Below, in pieces: positions 7,331-15,770 of a stretch of 35,276 nt of DNA. A program made the translations under genes and the position numbers. The notes under the pieces were generated by a model. The model saw nothing but the letters and a program-made list of their open reading frames with translations. It was not told the origin of the DNA and did not search any database. Source of the DNA: Flavobacterium sp. YO12 (GTDB lineage Bacteria > Bacteroidota > Bacteroidia > Flavobacteriales > Flavobacteriaceae). Each line of letters starts with the position of its first letter. Positions within the stretch are counted from its first letter, which is position 1. Where the stretch lies: positions 1 to 35,276 of the forward strand of contig NZ_NRQU01000049.1 in the NCBI RefSeq assembly GCF_004119495.1, in the 5' to 3' direction.

Positions 7331-9265
7331 TTAAAATCTTACTTTTTTAAGTTCCCACAATGTTTTGATAAAAGTATCAACGTCTTGTGTGGTATTGTAA
7401 AAAGCCAATGAAGGACGAACTGTAGTTTCAACTCCCATTCGTCGTAAAATAGGCTGTGCGCAATGATGACCGGTACGTACTGCAACACCTTCTTTATTCA
7501 AAGCCTGTCCAACTTGATCATTGCTGTAACCTTGTAAGTTAAAAGACAATACACTCGCTTTATCTTTTGCAGTTCCAATCAATCGTACACCTGGAATTTC
7601 TTTTAAAAGATTTGTTGCGTATTCCAGTAAATAATGCTCGTATTGTCCAATGGCATCGATACCTAATTTGGTAACATAATCGATTGCTGCGCCAAGACCA
7701 ATAGCATCTGCAATATTTCCTGTTCCAGCTTCAAAACGATTAGGAGCTTTGTGGTATTTTATTTCCTCAAAAGTTACATCCTGAATCATGTTTCCGCCAG
7801 ATTGATACGGTGGCATTTCATTTAATAAATCTTCTTTACCATACAAAGCGCCAATTCCGGTTGGACCAAAAAGCTTATGTCCAGAAAATACGAGCCAATC
7901 TGGATTTAAATCCTGTACATCAACTTTCATGTGCGAAACGGATTGTGCGCCGTCTATTAGAACTTTGGCACCTACAGCATGCGCCATTTCAGTAATTCTT
8001 TTAGCAGGAGTTACGGTACCAAGTGCGTTTGAAACTTGTGTAAAAGCAACCAAACGTGTTTTTGAGTTTAGCAGTTTTGCATATTCATCCAGCAAAATCT
8101 GACCATCGTCATCAACAGGAATTACTCTAAGTTTTAAACCTTTTTTGTCTGCTAGTCGTTTCCACGGAACTATATTGGCGTGATGTTCTAAATTACTTAC
8201 GATAATTTCATCGCCGGCACTCAAATTTTGATCACCCCAAGTACACGCAACTAAATTTATTGCTTCTGTTGCACCTCGCACAAAAACAATTTCGTTTACC
8301 GAAGAGGCATTCAAGAATGTTTTTACTTTTTCACGAGCTGCTTCATAAGCATCAGAAGCTCTTGCGGCTAATTCATGTGCTGCACGATGAATGTTTGAGT
8401 TTTCATGTTCATAGAAATAAGCAATACGCTCAATTACCGATTTTGGTTTTTGAGTGGTAGCCGCATTATCAAACCAAACTAGTGGTTTTCCATTTACCGT
8501 TTCGCTTAAAATTGGAAAATCCTTTTTGATCAAATTGGCATCAAAATGAGAAGTTGTAAAACCGTTAATTTCTTTGTGGTCAAAAGTATTTCCAACTACT
8601 GCATTTGTATTTCTTTTATCAAAAGCAAACGGATTTTGATCTAAAAAGTAATATGAATTTGCAGCGTCATTTCCATTAAATGGAAAAGCTTCACGTTTTG
8701 TAAATTGTGTATCAACAAATGCTAAAGCTGCTTTTAGTTCAGTCTCAAAAGACGAATTTTCTGTTTGAAATGGCAGATATTCATTGTTTAAGAGCAACTG
8801 TGAAAAAAAGCTTTCTTCATTTAATTGTGGAGTTACTGCGTTTTTCAAATTAGTATCATAAAAACTAGTATGCGGATTGTTGAGGTTTAAATTATAATCT
8901 TCCTGAACTCCCGATGTTGTAACGCCGCTATTAGGATCAAATCCTGCTCCGGCATTAGGATATAATGCTGAAGCTCCTGAACCATAATTTGCAACTGTAG
9001 GTGAGGCTCCAAAACCACTAATTGCAGGCAAAGCCGAAGGGGCGTTTACTGTGCTTTGTGATGAAATTGGAGGGTCACCGCTGCCTAAATTGCCAGTTTG
9101 CAAAAACGTTTGTACAACTTTTGCGGCACGAGGATGTTCATTGCGATCTGGACTTAACGAGATTTCTTTAGGAAACTCGTTAGGCAGCGCCTTGAACAAT
9201 TCGTTGGCTAAATGCTGTAAATCGTCAATGTTTGGCAAGCTGTTATTGTTAGTATTTGTACTCAT
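7331..9265 (-). CDS. Cysteine desulfurase, family 2A encapsulin cargo
   Basis: 644 residues, far longer than ordinary SufS (about 405). Residues 245-644 are a SufS-type (group II) desulfurase: DFPILSETVNGKPLVWFDNAATTQKP at the domain start, HH at 361-362, Asp438 in LIDGAQS, the PLP lysine Lys464 in SGHKLFGPTG and the persulfide cysteine Cys602 in RTGHHCAQP. Residues 1-245 form a low-complexity, probably disordered extension. It has a short amphipathic piece at 11-31, HPRAAKVVQTFLQTGNLGSG near 44-63, a Gly/Ala/Ser/Asn-rich middle (80-125) and further conserved-looking segments at 150-215. In family 2A systems this extension directs the enzyme into the shell. The gene overlaps the encapsulin stop by 17 bp. 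It should take sulfur from cysteine inside the compartment. Confidence 0.95.
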   Translation of the reverse strand: MSTNTNNNSLPNIDDLQHLANELFKALPNEFPKEISLSPDRNEHPRAAKVVQTFLQTGNLGSGDPPISSQSTVNAPSALPAISGFGASPTVANYGSGASALYPNAGAGFDPNSGVTTSGVQEDYNLNLNNPHTSFYDTNLKNAVTPQLNEESFFSQLLLNNEYLPFQTENSSFETELKAALAFVDTQFTKREAFPFNGNDAANSYYFLDQNPFAFDKRNTNAVVGNTFDHKEINGFTTSHFDANLIKKDFPILSETVNGKPLVWFDNAATTQKPKSVIERIAYFYEHENSNIHRAAHELAARASDAYEAAREKVKTFLNASSVNEIVFVRGATEAINLVACTWGDQNLSAGDEIIVSNLEHHANIVPWKRLADKKGLKLRVIPVDDDGQILLDEYAKLLNSKTRLVAFTQVSNALGTVTPAKRITEMAHAVGAKVLIDGAQSVSHMKVDVQDLNPDWLVFSGHKLFGPTGIGALYGKEDLLNEMPPYQSGGNMIQDVTFEEIKYHKAPNRFEAGTGNIADAIGLGAAIDYVTKLGIDAIGQYEHYLLEYATNLLKEIPGVRLIGTAKDKASVLSFNLQGYSNDQVGQALNKEGVAVRTGHHCAQPILRRMGVETTVRPSLAFYNTTQDVDTFIKTLWELKKVRF

Positions 9266-10169
9266 GATATTTGCCTATTTCTACATCTTCTAAAACTGCG
9301 ATCGCATCATCTACTAAAATGGCTAATGAACAATAAAGAGATACCAAATAAGAGGCAATTGCTTTTTCGTTTATTCCCATAAAACGAACTGATAATCCCG
9401 GAGATTGCTCGCCTTGCAGTCCCGGTTGAATAAGACCGATAACACCTTGACGACTTTCGCCGGTACGCAATAAAATGATTTTTGATTTTCCGTTTTTAAT
9501 TGGCAGTTTATCCGATGGAATCAGCGGAATACCTCTCCAAGTCAAAAATTGAGATCCAAATAAAGACGTAGTTGGCGGCGGTACACCACGACGTGTACAT
9601 TCGCGTCCAAAAGCAGCAATAGCTAATGGATGCAGCAAGAAAAAACCAGGTTCTTTCCATACTTTAGTCAGTAACTCGTCTAAATCGTCTGGAGTTGGTG
9701 CGCCCGTTCTGGTTTTTATAATTTGAGAGGGTGCAACATTACTCAATAAGCCATAATCTTTGTTATTGATTAATTCGCTTTCCTGACGCTCTTTAATCGT
9801 TTCTATTGCCAGTCGAAGCTGCTCAGAAATTTGATTATAAGGTTTGCTGTACAAGTCAGAAACACGAGTATGTACTTCGACAATAGTTTGTACGGCAGCA
9901 AGATTATATTCTCGAGGATTCTCGATATAATCAACAAAGGTATTTGGTAAAACCCTTTCGTCTCGTGCAGAACAGTCAACTTGTATATGATTGGCATCTT
10001 TTACTTTGTTCAAACGAAAAACTCCAGATTCTACGGGAGTCCAATGTAAAAGATGCGTCAGCCAGCGTGGACTGATAGTTCCAATTTGAGGAACTGTACG
10101 TGTAGCAATTGCTAATTGTCTAGCAGCTACATCTCCTAATGCGGTCTGCTGTTGTTTTGATTCCGCCAT
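9249..10169 (-). CDS. srpI: Family 2A encapsulin shell protein (SrpI-like)
   Basis: 306 residues with no signal or membrane segment. I recognise the sequence as very close along its whole length to SrpI of Synechococcus: an N-arm with DVAARQLAIATRTVPQIG, then TPRWL-like SPRWLTHLLHW, FVDYIENPREY, ERQESELINNKDYGLL, GAPTPDDLDELL, AFGRECTRRGVPPPT, GESRQGVIGL and the C-terminal VRFMGINEKAIASYLVSLYCSLAILVDDA region, ending YHEYKY. These are HK97-fold shell proteins that assemble into an icosahedral protein cage. The downstream cysteine desulfurase is its expected cargo and starts within the last 17 bp of this gene, favouring coupled translation. Serine acetyltransferase lies upstream, as in cyanobacterial srp loci. 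I see no extra CBD-type insertion, which supports 2A rather than 2B. Confidence 0.96.
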   Translation of the reverse strand: MAESKQQQTALGDVAARQLAIATRTVPQIGTISPRWLTHLLHWTPVESGVFRLNKVKDANHIQVDCSARDERVLPNTFVDYIENPREYNLAAVQTIVEVHTRVSDLYSKPYNQISEQLRLAIETIKERQESELINNKDYGLLSNVAPSQIIKTRTGAPTPDDLDELLTKVWKEPGFFLLHPLAIAAFGRECTRRGVPPPTTSLFGSQFLTWRGIPLIPSDKLPIKNGKSKIILLRTGESRQGVIGLIQPGLQGEQSPGLSVRFMGINEKAIASYLVSLYCSLAILVDDAIAVLEDVEIGKYHEYKY

Positions 10170-10350
10170 GATTTAAAGGTTTAAAAGGTTAATTGATTTT
10201 TGATTAAAAATGCTTATTATTAGATGTTTAGAAAATTTTTTTAATTTGATATATAAATTTAGATTAAAAATAAAAGCACTCAAAATAAATTGGATTTAAT
10301 TTATGGTAAAATTGTTTTTAAATTATTGATATACAGTGTTTATGAATCGG
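10170..10350. other. AT-rich gap between serine acetyltransferase and encapsulin genes
   Basis: 181 bp with no gene. I see no convincing terminator and no exact TAnnTTTG box on the minus strand. The gap is the longest within the first cluster, so the encapsulin pair may have a promoter of its own that I cannot identify. Confidence 0.5.
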
Positions 10351-11163
10351 TTATTCACTAAATGCAATAGAATTATTGTCTTTTATTTTAATTTCATTTT
10401 TGTGATATACGATTGAATTTGACGGGACAGTATAAGTAAGCCAGACATTTCCGCCAATGATCGAATCGCTTCCTACAACCGTTTGTCCGCCCAAAATGGT
10501 GCTGTTCGAATAAATAATAACATTGTTCTCAATAGTTGGATGTCTTTTAATGAAAGCATCTTCTTTTTTTACACTCAAAGCACCCAGCGTAACACCTTGA
10601 AAAAGTTGTACATTATCGCCTATAACAGTGGTTTCTCCAATTACAATTCCAGTTCCGTGGTCAATTGCAAAATCATTTCCTATTTGTGCGCCCGGATGAA
10701 TTTCTATACTGGTTTTAATATGTGCATATTCTGAGATAGTTCTTGCTAAAAGCTTTAAATCCTGTTTCCATAATTGATGTGAAAATCGGTATATCGCAAT
10801 AGCAAAAAAGCCGGGATATGAATACAATACTTCTTCGAGCGATTTTGCGGCTGGATCTTTTGTAAAAATGCTTAAAGCATCATTTATCGTCTTTTTATGC
10901 AAATGCGGTATGGCGTTAAAAAAAGTCAGTGTCTGCTCTTTATCAGGATCGTTTCTTTGCGAAAAATCTTGAACTAATTCATCAAAACGCTTTTTCAATT
11001 GATTGAATTTGTATTTAATTGTAGCTTCAGATTCGTATGATTTTGACGTATTTGAAAACAAAATGACGAATAAGTCATCAATAAACAGGTGGATTAATTT
11101 CTTCTCTGGAAGTATTAGTAATTCCTGATGCTGTTTTGCTATTTCTTGATAAAATGAATTCAT
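10351..11163 (-). CDS. cysE: Serine O-acetyltransferase (SrpH/EpsC type)
   Basis: 270 residues. An alpha-helical N-terminal half (about 1-140) is followed by a left-handed beta-helix of hexapeptide repeats from about 150, beginning IEIHPGAQIGNDFAIDHGTG. Asp168-His169 in IDHGTG match the catalytic pair of CysE, and GVTLGALS follows. The enzyme makes O-acetylserine from serine and acetyl-CoA, the acceptor for sulfide in cysteine synthesis. No cysteine synthase is seen in the window. It precedes the encapsulin by 181 bp on the same strand, an association known from family 2A encapsulin loci (srpH next to srpI), so a role in recharging cysteine for the packaged desulfurase is likely. Confidence 0.93.
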   Translation of the reverse strand: MNSFYQEIAKQHQELLILPEKKLIHLFIDDLFVILFSNTSKSYESEATIKYKFNQLKKRFDELVQDFSQRNDPDKEQTLTFFNAIPHLHKKTINDALSIFTKDPAAKSLEEVLYSYPGFFAIAIYRFSHQLWKQDLKLLARTISEYAHIKTSIEIHPGAQIGNDFAIDHGTGIVIGETTVIGDNVQLFQGVTLGALSVKKEDAFIKRHPTIENNVIIYSNSTILGGQTVVGSDSIIGGNVWLTYTVPSNSIVYHKNEIKIKDNNSIAFSE

Positions 11164-11237
11164 AATAAAGTGTTTTTTGGTTAGTAACTAACATTTACGA
11201 GAAATCAACTAATCTGAATTTGTACTTTTAAAATAGG

Positions 11238-12671
11238 CTAAATGTCTGAGTTTTTAGGTGTCGAAAATTTCTCTCTTATATAATAAACAGGTATTCCAAT
11301 TCCTGCAATGATCAATCCAGGCCAAGTGTAAGTAGGTTTGTAAATGATTAATAAAATGCAAAAAGCTGATCCTAAAAGAATATAAATGGCGGGCAAAAAC
11401 GGATATCCAAAAGCTTTATAAGGGCGTTCGTGTTTAGGTTTGTTAATACGCAGCACAAAAATTCCAGCAATAGTGATAACGTAAAACAAAACCACGACAA
11501 AAGAAATCATGTCTAGCAAATTGCCGTAACGTCCGCTTAAACTCAAAATTACGGCCATAAAAAACTGTATCCAAAGTGCATTTGCAGGAACTGAATGTTT
11601 GTTTAATATCGCCGTTTTTTTGAAGAACAAACCGTCTTTTGCCATACTTTGATAAACTCTTGCGCCCGATAAAATCATTCCGTTAGCACAACCAAACGAA
11701 GCAATTAAAATCATTAAGGCAATAATCGAAGTTCCGCTTGAACCAAAAATAGCCTGCGCAGCCGCAATTCCAACGCGATCTTTTTCTGGTGTTCCAATAG
11801 CTTCAACAGGTAAAACAGCGGTAAACATTACATTTAATGAAACATAAATTAGGGTTACAACTGCAGTTCCTAGAAGTAAACTCAAACCAATATTGCGTTT
11901 TGGATTTTTTATTTCGTCAGATACAAAAGTTACATTGTTCCATGCGTCGTAACTAATTACCGTTCCTACTAATGCCGAAGCTATTGCACCCCAAAATGCT
12001 GGTGTATTCGTATATTGTAAAAAAGTGCCGTCAGGATTTAGCTTTTGAAGATGAAATGGATTCGTCCAGTTTGTCTGCCAGATTTCGGGTTTAAAAAATA
12101 TAAATCCGAAAATAATTAATGCTAATAAGCTGATCAACTTAGTTCCTGTAAAAAACTTCTGAATGACCTTTCCTAGTTTTACACCTTTGGTATTTATATA
12201 AGTCAGAATAAATAACAAGACAATAGAGGAGAGCTGTGCCGGAGAAATTGTAAACGATTCTCCAATTCTAAAAGCAATCAAATCTTCACTAAAAAACGGA
12301 AAAAAGTAAGCCAGAAATTTAAAGAACGAAACACAAACTGCGGCAATTGTTCCTGTTTGAATAACCGTAAATAAACTCCAGCCGTAAACAAAAGCAACAA
12401 GAGGATTGTAAGCTTCTTTTAAATAAACATATTGACCTCCTGATTTAGGAAACATACCGCTTAATTCACCATAACTTACCGCAGCGATCAAAGTCATGAA
12501 ACCGCCAATGAGCCAAACTAAAATAAGCCATCCTGCTGATCCTACGTTTCGGGTAACATCAGCACTCACAATAAAAATTCCAGAACCAATCATTCCGCTG
12601 GCAACCAATAAGGCTGCATCGGCAAGACCGAGTTCTCTTTTGTATTCTTGTTTTTTTTCTATTTCAGACAT
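11238..12671 (-). CDS. APC superfamily amino acid permease
   Basis: 477 residues with about twelve hydrophobic segments and the APC hallmark MIGSGIFIVSADV in the first membrane helix (about 22-34). It is most like the LAT/SteT type exchangers and general amino acid permeases. Transport of serine, threonine or cysteine across the inner membrane would fit its position next to serine acetyltransferase and the cysteine desulfurase, but substrate specificity is inference. It is 20 bp downstream of the monooxygenase gene and 74 bp upstream of the acetyltransferase gene, so it is probably in the same operon. Confidence 0.92.
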   Translation of the reverse strand: MSEIEKKQEYKRELGLADAALLVASGMIGSGIFIVSADVTRNVGSAGWLILVWLIGGFMTLIAAVSYGELSGMFPKSGGQYVYLKEAYNPLVAFVYGWSLFTVIQTGTIAAVCVSFFKFLAYFFPFFSEDLIAFRIGESFTISPAQLSSIVLLFILTYINTKGVKLGKVIQKFFTGTKLISLLALIIFGFIFFKPEIWQTNWTNPFHLQKLNPDGTFLQYTNTPAFWGAIASALVGTVISYDAWNNVTFVSDEIKNPKRNIGLSLLLGTAVVTLIYVSLNVMFTAVLPVEAIGTPEKDRVGIAAAQAIFGSSGTSIIALMILIASFGCANGMILSGARVYQSMAKDGLFFKKTAILNKHSVPANALWIQFFMAVILSLSGRYGNLLDMISFVVVLFYVITIAGIFVLRINKPKHERPYKAFGYPFLPAIYILLGSAFCILLIIYKPTYTWPGLIIAGIGIPVYYIREKFSTPKNSDI

Positions 12672-12691
12672 TCTAAATTTTATTTTTATAA

Positions 12692-13858
12692 CTAAACCAA
12701 TTCAGCATTGGTTAAAGGTGTTGTAGGTGTTTCTTGCGGAATTCTTCCTTGTAAATGCGGTAAAGAGGCATTTGGTAAACGGGGTAAAACTAGTTTTGCA
12801 AAATAGTTGGCTTCTTCAATCAAAGGAAATCCTGAGAAAATGAAAGAACGAAAACCCATATCCATATAGCGATTTAGTTTTTCTATAATTTGATCAGCAC
12901 TTCCAACTAAACCGCTTCCGCAGCCAGAAAAAACTTTACCAATATCTGTCCATAAAATATCCTCGACATAACCATCATCATCTGCAGTTTCTCTTAATTC
13001 GTCTTGTTTTAAAACACCTAATGAACGTGAATCTTCACCGCGGCTTCTAATTTCTAAACCTCGCTTTTCGTCAAACTTTGAAATCAGTTTTTTGGCGTAA
13101 GCTTTTGCTTCTTCTTGTGTTTCACGAACAATTACATGTATTCTTAATCCAAAATCAATAGTTCTTCCTTCAGCAGCAGCGCGTTCGCTCATTTCCTTAA
13201 GAGTGGCATACATCGATTCTTCAGATTCCGGCCAAGTCAAAAACACATCGCAATGTTTGGCGCAAACAGCTCTGGAACCAGGTGAAGTTCCTCCAAAATA
13301 CAATAACGGACCACCGTTTTGCTGATACGATTTTACAGGATCAGAAGGCAGATCAAACTGATAAATTTCGCCTTTGTGAGAGATTCGGTCTTGCGTCCAG
13401 CCTTGCTGTAAAATCTGAATTACTTCAGAACATCTTTGGTATCTTACATTTGGATCTTCGCGTGTTCCGGGTAAATCAGAATTAATGATATTCAAAATCA
13501 GTCTTCCTTTCAGCATATGATCCAGCGAAGAAATGGCTCGCGCTAACATGGGCGGATGTACTTCGCCGGTACGAATTGCGAGCAAAAATGTAATTTTGTT
13601 GGTTTCGGGCGCAACACTTGCCGCAAAAGCCAATCCGTCTTGACCGACAGTATAAGCAGATGGATATAAAATATTGCTGAAACCTAATTTTTCAGCTTCC
13701 AGCGTAATGTCACGGCAATGCTCGTAGCTGCTGCGACGATCATTGTCTAAAATGCCTAAATATTCTGTATCGCCGCCAATAATATCATTAAACCAAGAAA
13801 TCTCTGCGACTCTTTCGGGTGTTCTAATGGCGACAGTTTCAATTTTTCCCTCAATCAT
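12692..13858 (-). CDS. SsuD-like FMNH2-dependent monooxygenase (luciferase-like)
   Basis: 388 residues, full length for the alkanesulfonate monooxygenase group. Similarity to SsuD is visible in LLAIRTGEVHPPMLARAISSL (the SsuD FLVALRP region), PPLYFGG-like GPLLYFGGTSPGSRAV, and FGLRIHVIVRET, where Arg239 and His241 correspond to active-site Arg226 and His228 of SsuD. The C-terminal SGFPLIEEANYF matches SGYPHLEEAYR. The SsuD Cys54 position is not Cys here. The enzyme should use reduced FMN and oxygen to release sulfite (or an analogous group) from an organosulfur substrate in the cytoplasm. No flavin reductase is seen nearby. Position between the amidohydrolase and the permease supports a sulfur-scavenging role. 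Dimethylsulfone or another sulfonate are alternatives. Confidence 0.9.
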   Translation of the reverse strand: MIEGKIETVAIRTPERVAEISWFNDIIGGDTEYLGILDNDRRSSYEHCRDITLEAEKLGFSNILYPSAYTVGQDGLAFAASVAPETNKITFLLAIRTGEVHPPMLARAISSLDHMLKGRLILNIINSDLPGTREDPNVRYQRCSEVIQILQQGWTQDRISHKGEIYQFDLPSDPVKSYQQNGGPLLYFGGTSPGSRAVCAKHCDVFLTWPESEESMYATLKEMSERAAAEGRTIDFGLRIHVIVRETQEEAKAYAKKLISKFDEKRGLEIRSRGEDSRSLGVLKQDELRETADDDGYVEDILWTDIGKVFSGCGSGLVGSADQIIEKLNRYMDMGFRSFIFSGFPLIEEANYFAKLVLPRLPNASLPHLQGRIPQETPTTPLTNAELV

Positions 13859-14012
13859 TTTTTTTCTTCTTTTTTAAGCTCTTTTTTATTTTTGTATTCT
13901 TTTTATCTTGTGAGTTTATTGTATCAGTTTCACTAAACCAGAAAAATTCAGAAGACTTTTTTGGTGTTCTCATTGATACAGCTGGTGCAGGATTAATGTT
14001 GATCTGATTCAT
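13851..14012 (-). pseudogene. Short ORF resembling the N-terminus of the adjacent monooxygenase; likely gene remnant
   Basis: 53 codons from the ATG at 14012, which lies 19 bp after the amidohydrolase stop; a longer reading from 14078 would run inside that gene. Its AVSMRTPKKSSEFFWFSETD resembles TVAIRTPERVAEISWFNDII at residues 8-27 of the next gene, sharing V, RTP, E and WF in the same spacing. After that it becomes a Lys-rich tail with no domain. Its stop overlaps the start of the monooxygenase gene (ATGATTGA). It looks like the leftover 5' end of a second, diverged luciferase-like gene, although a translated coupling peptide is possible. Confidence 0.5.
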
Positions 14013-14031
14013 TTTTTTAAGTTTTAAATAG

Positions 14032-15732
14032 TTATTTTTTAAAAACTGTTTTTCCTTCTTTAATCGTTTCCAAAACAATTATGTCTTTTATTTTAGAAGG
14101 CTCAACTTTAGTTAAATCATCAGAAAGAACCACTAAATCAGCTAGTTTTCCAGTTTCTATAGAACCTTTGCTGTTTTCTTCAAAATATTGATATGCTCCG
14201 TTTATGGTAATAGCGCGTAAACCTTCGATAGGAGTAAGGCGTTCGTCAGGACCAATAACTTGTCCAGAACGTGATTTTCTTTCTACAGATGTCCACAGCA
14301 AAAACAATTGGTTTAGCGGTGTAACAGGATAATCAGTATGGTTTGTAGCGACAACTCCTTTTTTAATAGCTGTTTTTAAAGGGCTTAAGAAGTTTGCTCT
14401 TTCTGGACCTAAGTTGCGAACGTGTACGTCTCCCCAAAAAAAGGCGTGATTACTAAATAAAGCGGCAATTATACCCAGTTTTTTGTAGCCGTCTAATTGA
14501 TCTGGTCGTACAAATTGTGAGTGAATAGTTACGGGTCTGCGATCGTTACTGTTTGTGTTTAAAGATTTATTAGCATTTTCGATTGCTTTTAAATACATAT
14601 CGATGGTCGCATCTCCGTTGCAATGCACAAACGGACGAACATTGTTTTGAAAAGCTTTAATTACAAGGTCATTAAATTGATCTTGTGTAATGTTTGGGAA
14701 ACCTGTACATTGATCATGATTACAACCTGGTACTTCTACTAAATATGATTTACTAAAAAAAGCTGTTTTACCTTGTGGAGAACCATCGGCAATCATTTTT
14801 GTTCCTGCTAGTTTTAAGTGATTTTTCAGTATACCAAATTTAAACTCAGGATTTTCTAGTACTTTTTCTAAAGTTGGATAGCCAGGTAATGCTTCAATAT
14901 CAATAAACAAAGCATTTTTTTCGGCTGCTTTATGCAATAATTGCAGTGACTCATAACTTGTATATCCATCCTGAGCTGTGGTAATACCATTGCTTGCATA
15001 AAATAATTGCTGTTCATTTAAACTTTTTATCTGCTCTTCTAAAGATGGTGCTGGTTTTGCAGGTCTTTTTAATAATCTACTGGCATTTTCTTGTAATAAA
15101 CCTGTAGGTTCATTTGTGCCTTTTTTTCTTTCGATGGCACCGCCGGCTGGGTTTGGAGTACTTGCATCAATTCCTGAAATTTTTAAAGCATAAGAATTTG
15201 AAACAGACATATGCCCGTTGATGTTCGTAATCGTTACGGGATTATTAGGAAATGCAGCATCAAGATCTTCTTTATTAGGATGTCTTTTTTCTTCTAATTG
15301 ATCTTGATCGTATCCATAAGCATCAATCCATTCGCCTGGAGCGAGATTTTTTTGCTTCTGAAAATCCTGAATACGACTTACCAAATCGGCAATGTTTTTA
15401 ACTGTACCCATTGGCGGTGAACCTACATTTACGGTAGTCGATCTTGATAATCCCATAAAATGGCTGTGTCCGTCAATAAATCCGGGAACCACAGTTTTGC
15501 CTTTTAAGTCAACAACAATTGTTTTTTTGTCTTTTAGTTTTTCAATTGTGCTATTGCTGCCAACTGCCAGAATTTTTCCATTACTTACTGCAACGGCTTG
15601 TGCTGTGCTGCTTTTGGCATCAACAGTAATTATATTTCCATTGATAAAAACCTTATCAGCTGTATTTTTTTGTTGAGCGGTAATAATCGTCGAAGCGAAG
15701 ATTACAGCCAGATATTTAAAATTATTTTTCAT
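14032..15732 (-). CDS. YtcJ-like amidohydrolase (amidohydrolase 3 family), exported
   Basis: 566 residues with a signal peptide (about 1-19, ending ITAQ). Metal-dependent hydrolase motifs: GFIDGHSHF (His89-x-His91), DGYTSYE, PFVHCNGDATID, THIHSQ-like TIHSQFVRPDQ and the late NHTDYPVTP, which fit the amidohydrolase 3/YtcJ group acting on N-acyl or formamide-type compounds. The small flanking beta-domain is present (VFINGNIITVDAKS at the start, GKLADLVVLSDD near the end). It would act in the periplasm on a compound brought in by the SusC/SusD pair encoded just upstream (38 bp gap). The natural substrate is unknown. The operon context suggests a sulfur-containing amide, which is inference. Confidence 0.9.
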   Translation of the reverse strand: MKNNFKYLAVIFASTIITAQQKNTADKVFINGNIITVDAKSSTAQAVAVSNGKILAVGSNSTIEKLKDKKTIVVDLKGKTVVPGFIDGHSHFMGLSRSTTVNVGSPPMGTVKNIADLVSRIQDFQKQKNLAPGEWIDAYGYDQDQLEEKRHPNKEDLDAAFPNNPVTITNINGHMSVSNSYALKISGIDASTPNPAGGAIERKKGTNEPTGLLQENASRLLKRPAKPAPSLEEQIKSLNEQQLFYASNGITTAQDGYTSYESLQLLHKAAEKNALFIDIEALPGYPTLEKVLENPEFKFGILKNHLKLAGTKMIADGSPQGKTAFFSKSYLVEVPGCNHDQCTGFPNITQDQFNDLVIKAFQNNVRPFVHCNGDATIDMYLKAIENANKSLNTNSNDRRPVTIHSQFVRPDQLDGYKKLGIIAALFSNHAFFWGDVHVRNLGPERANFLSPLKTAIKKGVVATNHTDYPVTPLNQLFLLWTSVERKSRSGQVIGPDERLTPIEGLRAITINGAYQYFEENSKGSIETGKLADLVVLSDDLTKVEPSKIKDIIVLETIKEGKTVFKK

Positions 15733-15770
15733 TTCGTTATTTTTTTATTGATATTTTCTAAAGTGTTTTT

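Noticed and set aside
9051..9293. Plus-strand 80-codon ORF opposite the encapsulin-desulfurase junction
   Set aside because: It is antisense to two well-supported genes and shows no recognisable domain; treated as a shadow, as are the other plus-strand ORFs opposite the large minus-strand genes.
10201..10350. Encapsulin promoter near 10281 (CAAAATAA on the plus strand)
   Set aside because: It does not match TAnnTTTG on the minus strand and has no partner -33 box at a normal distance.
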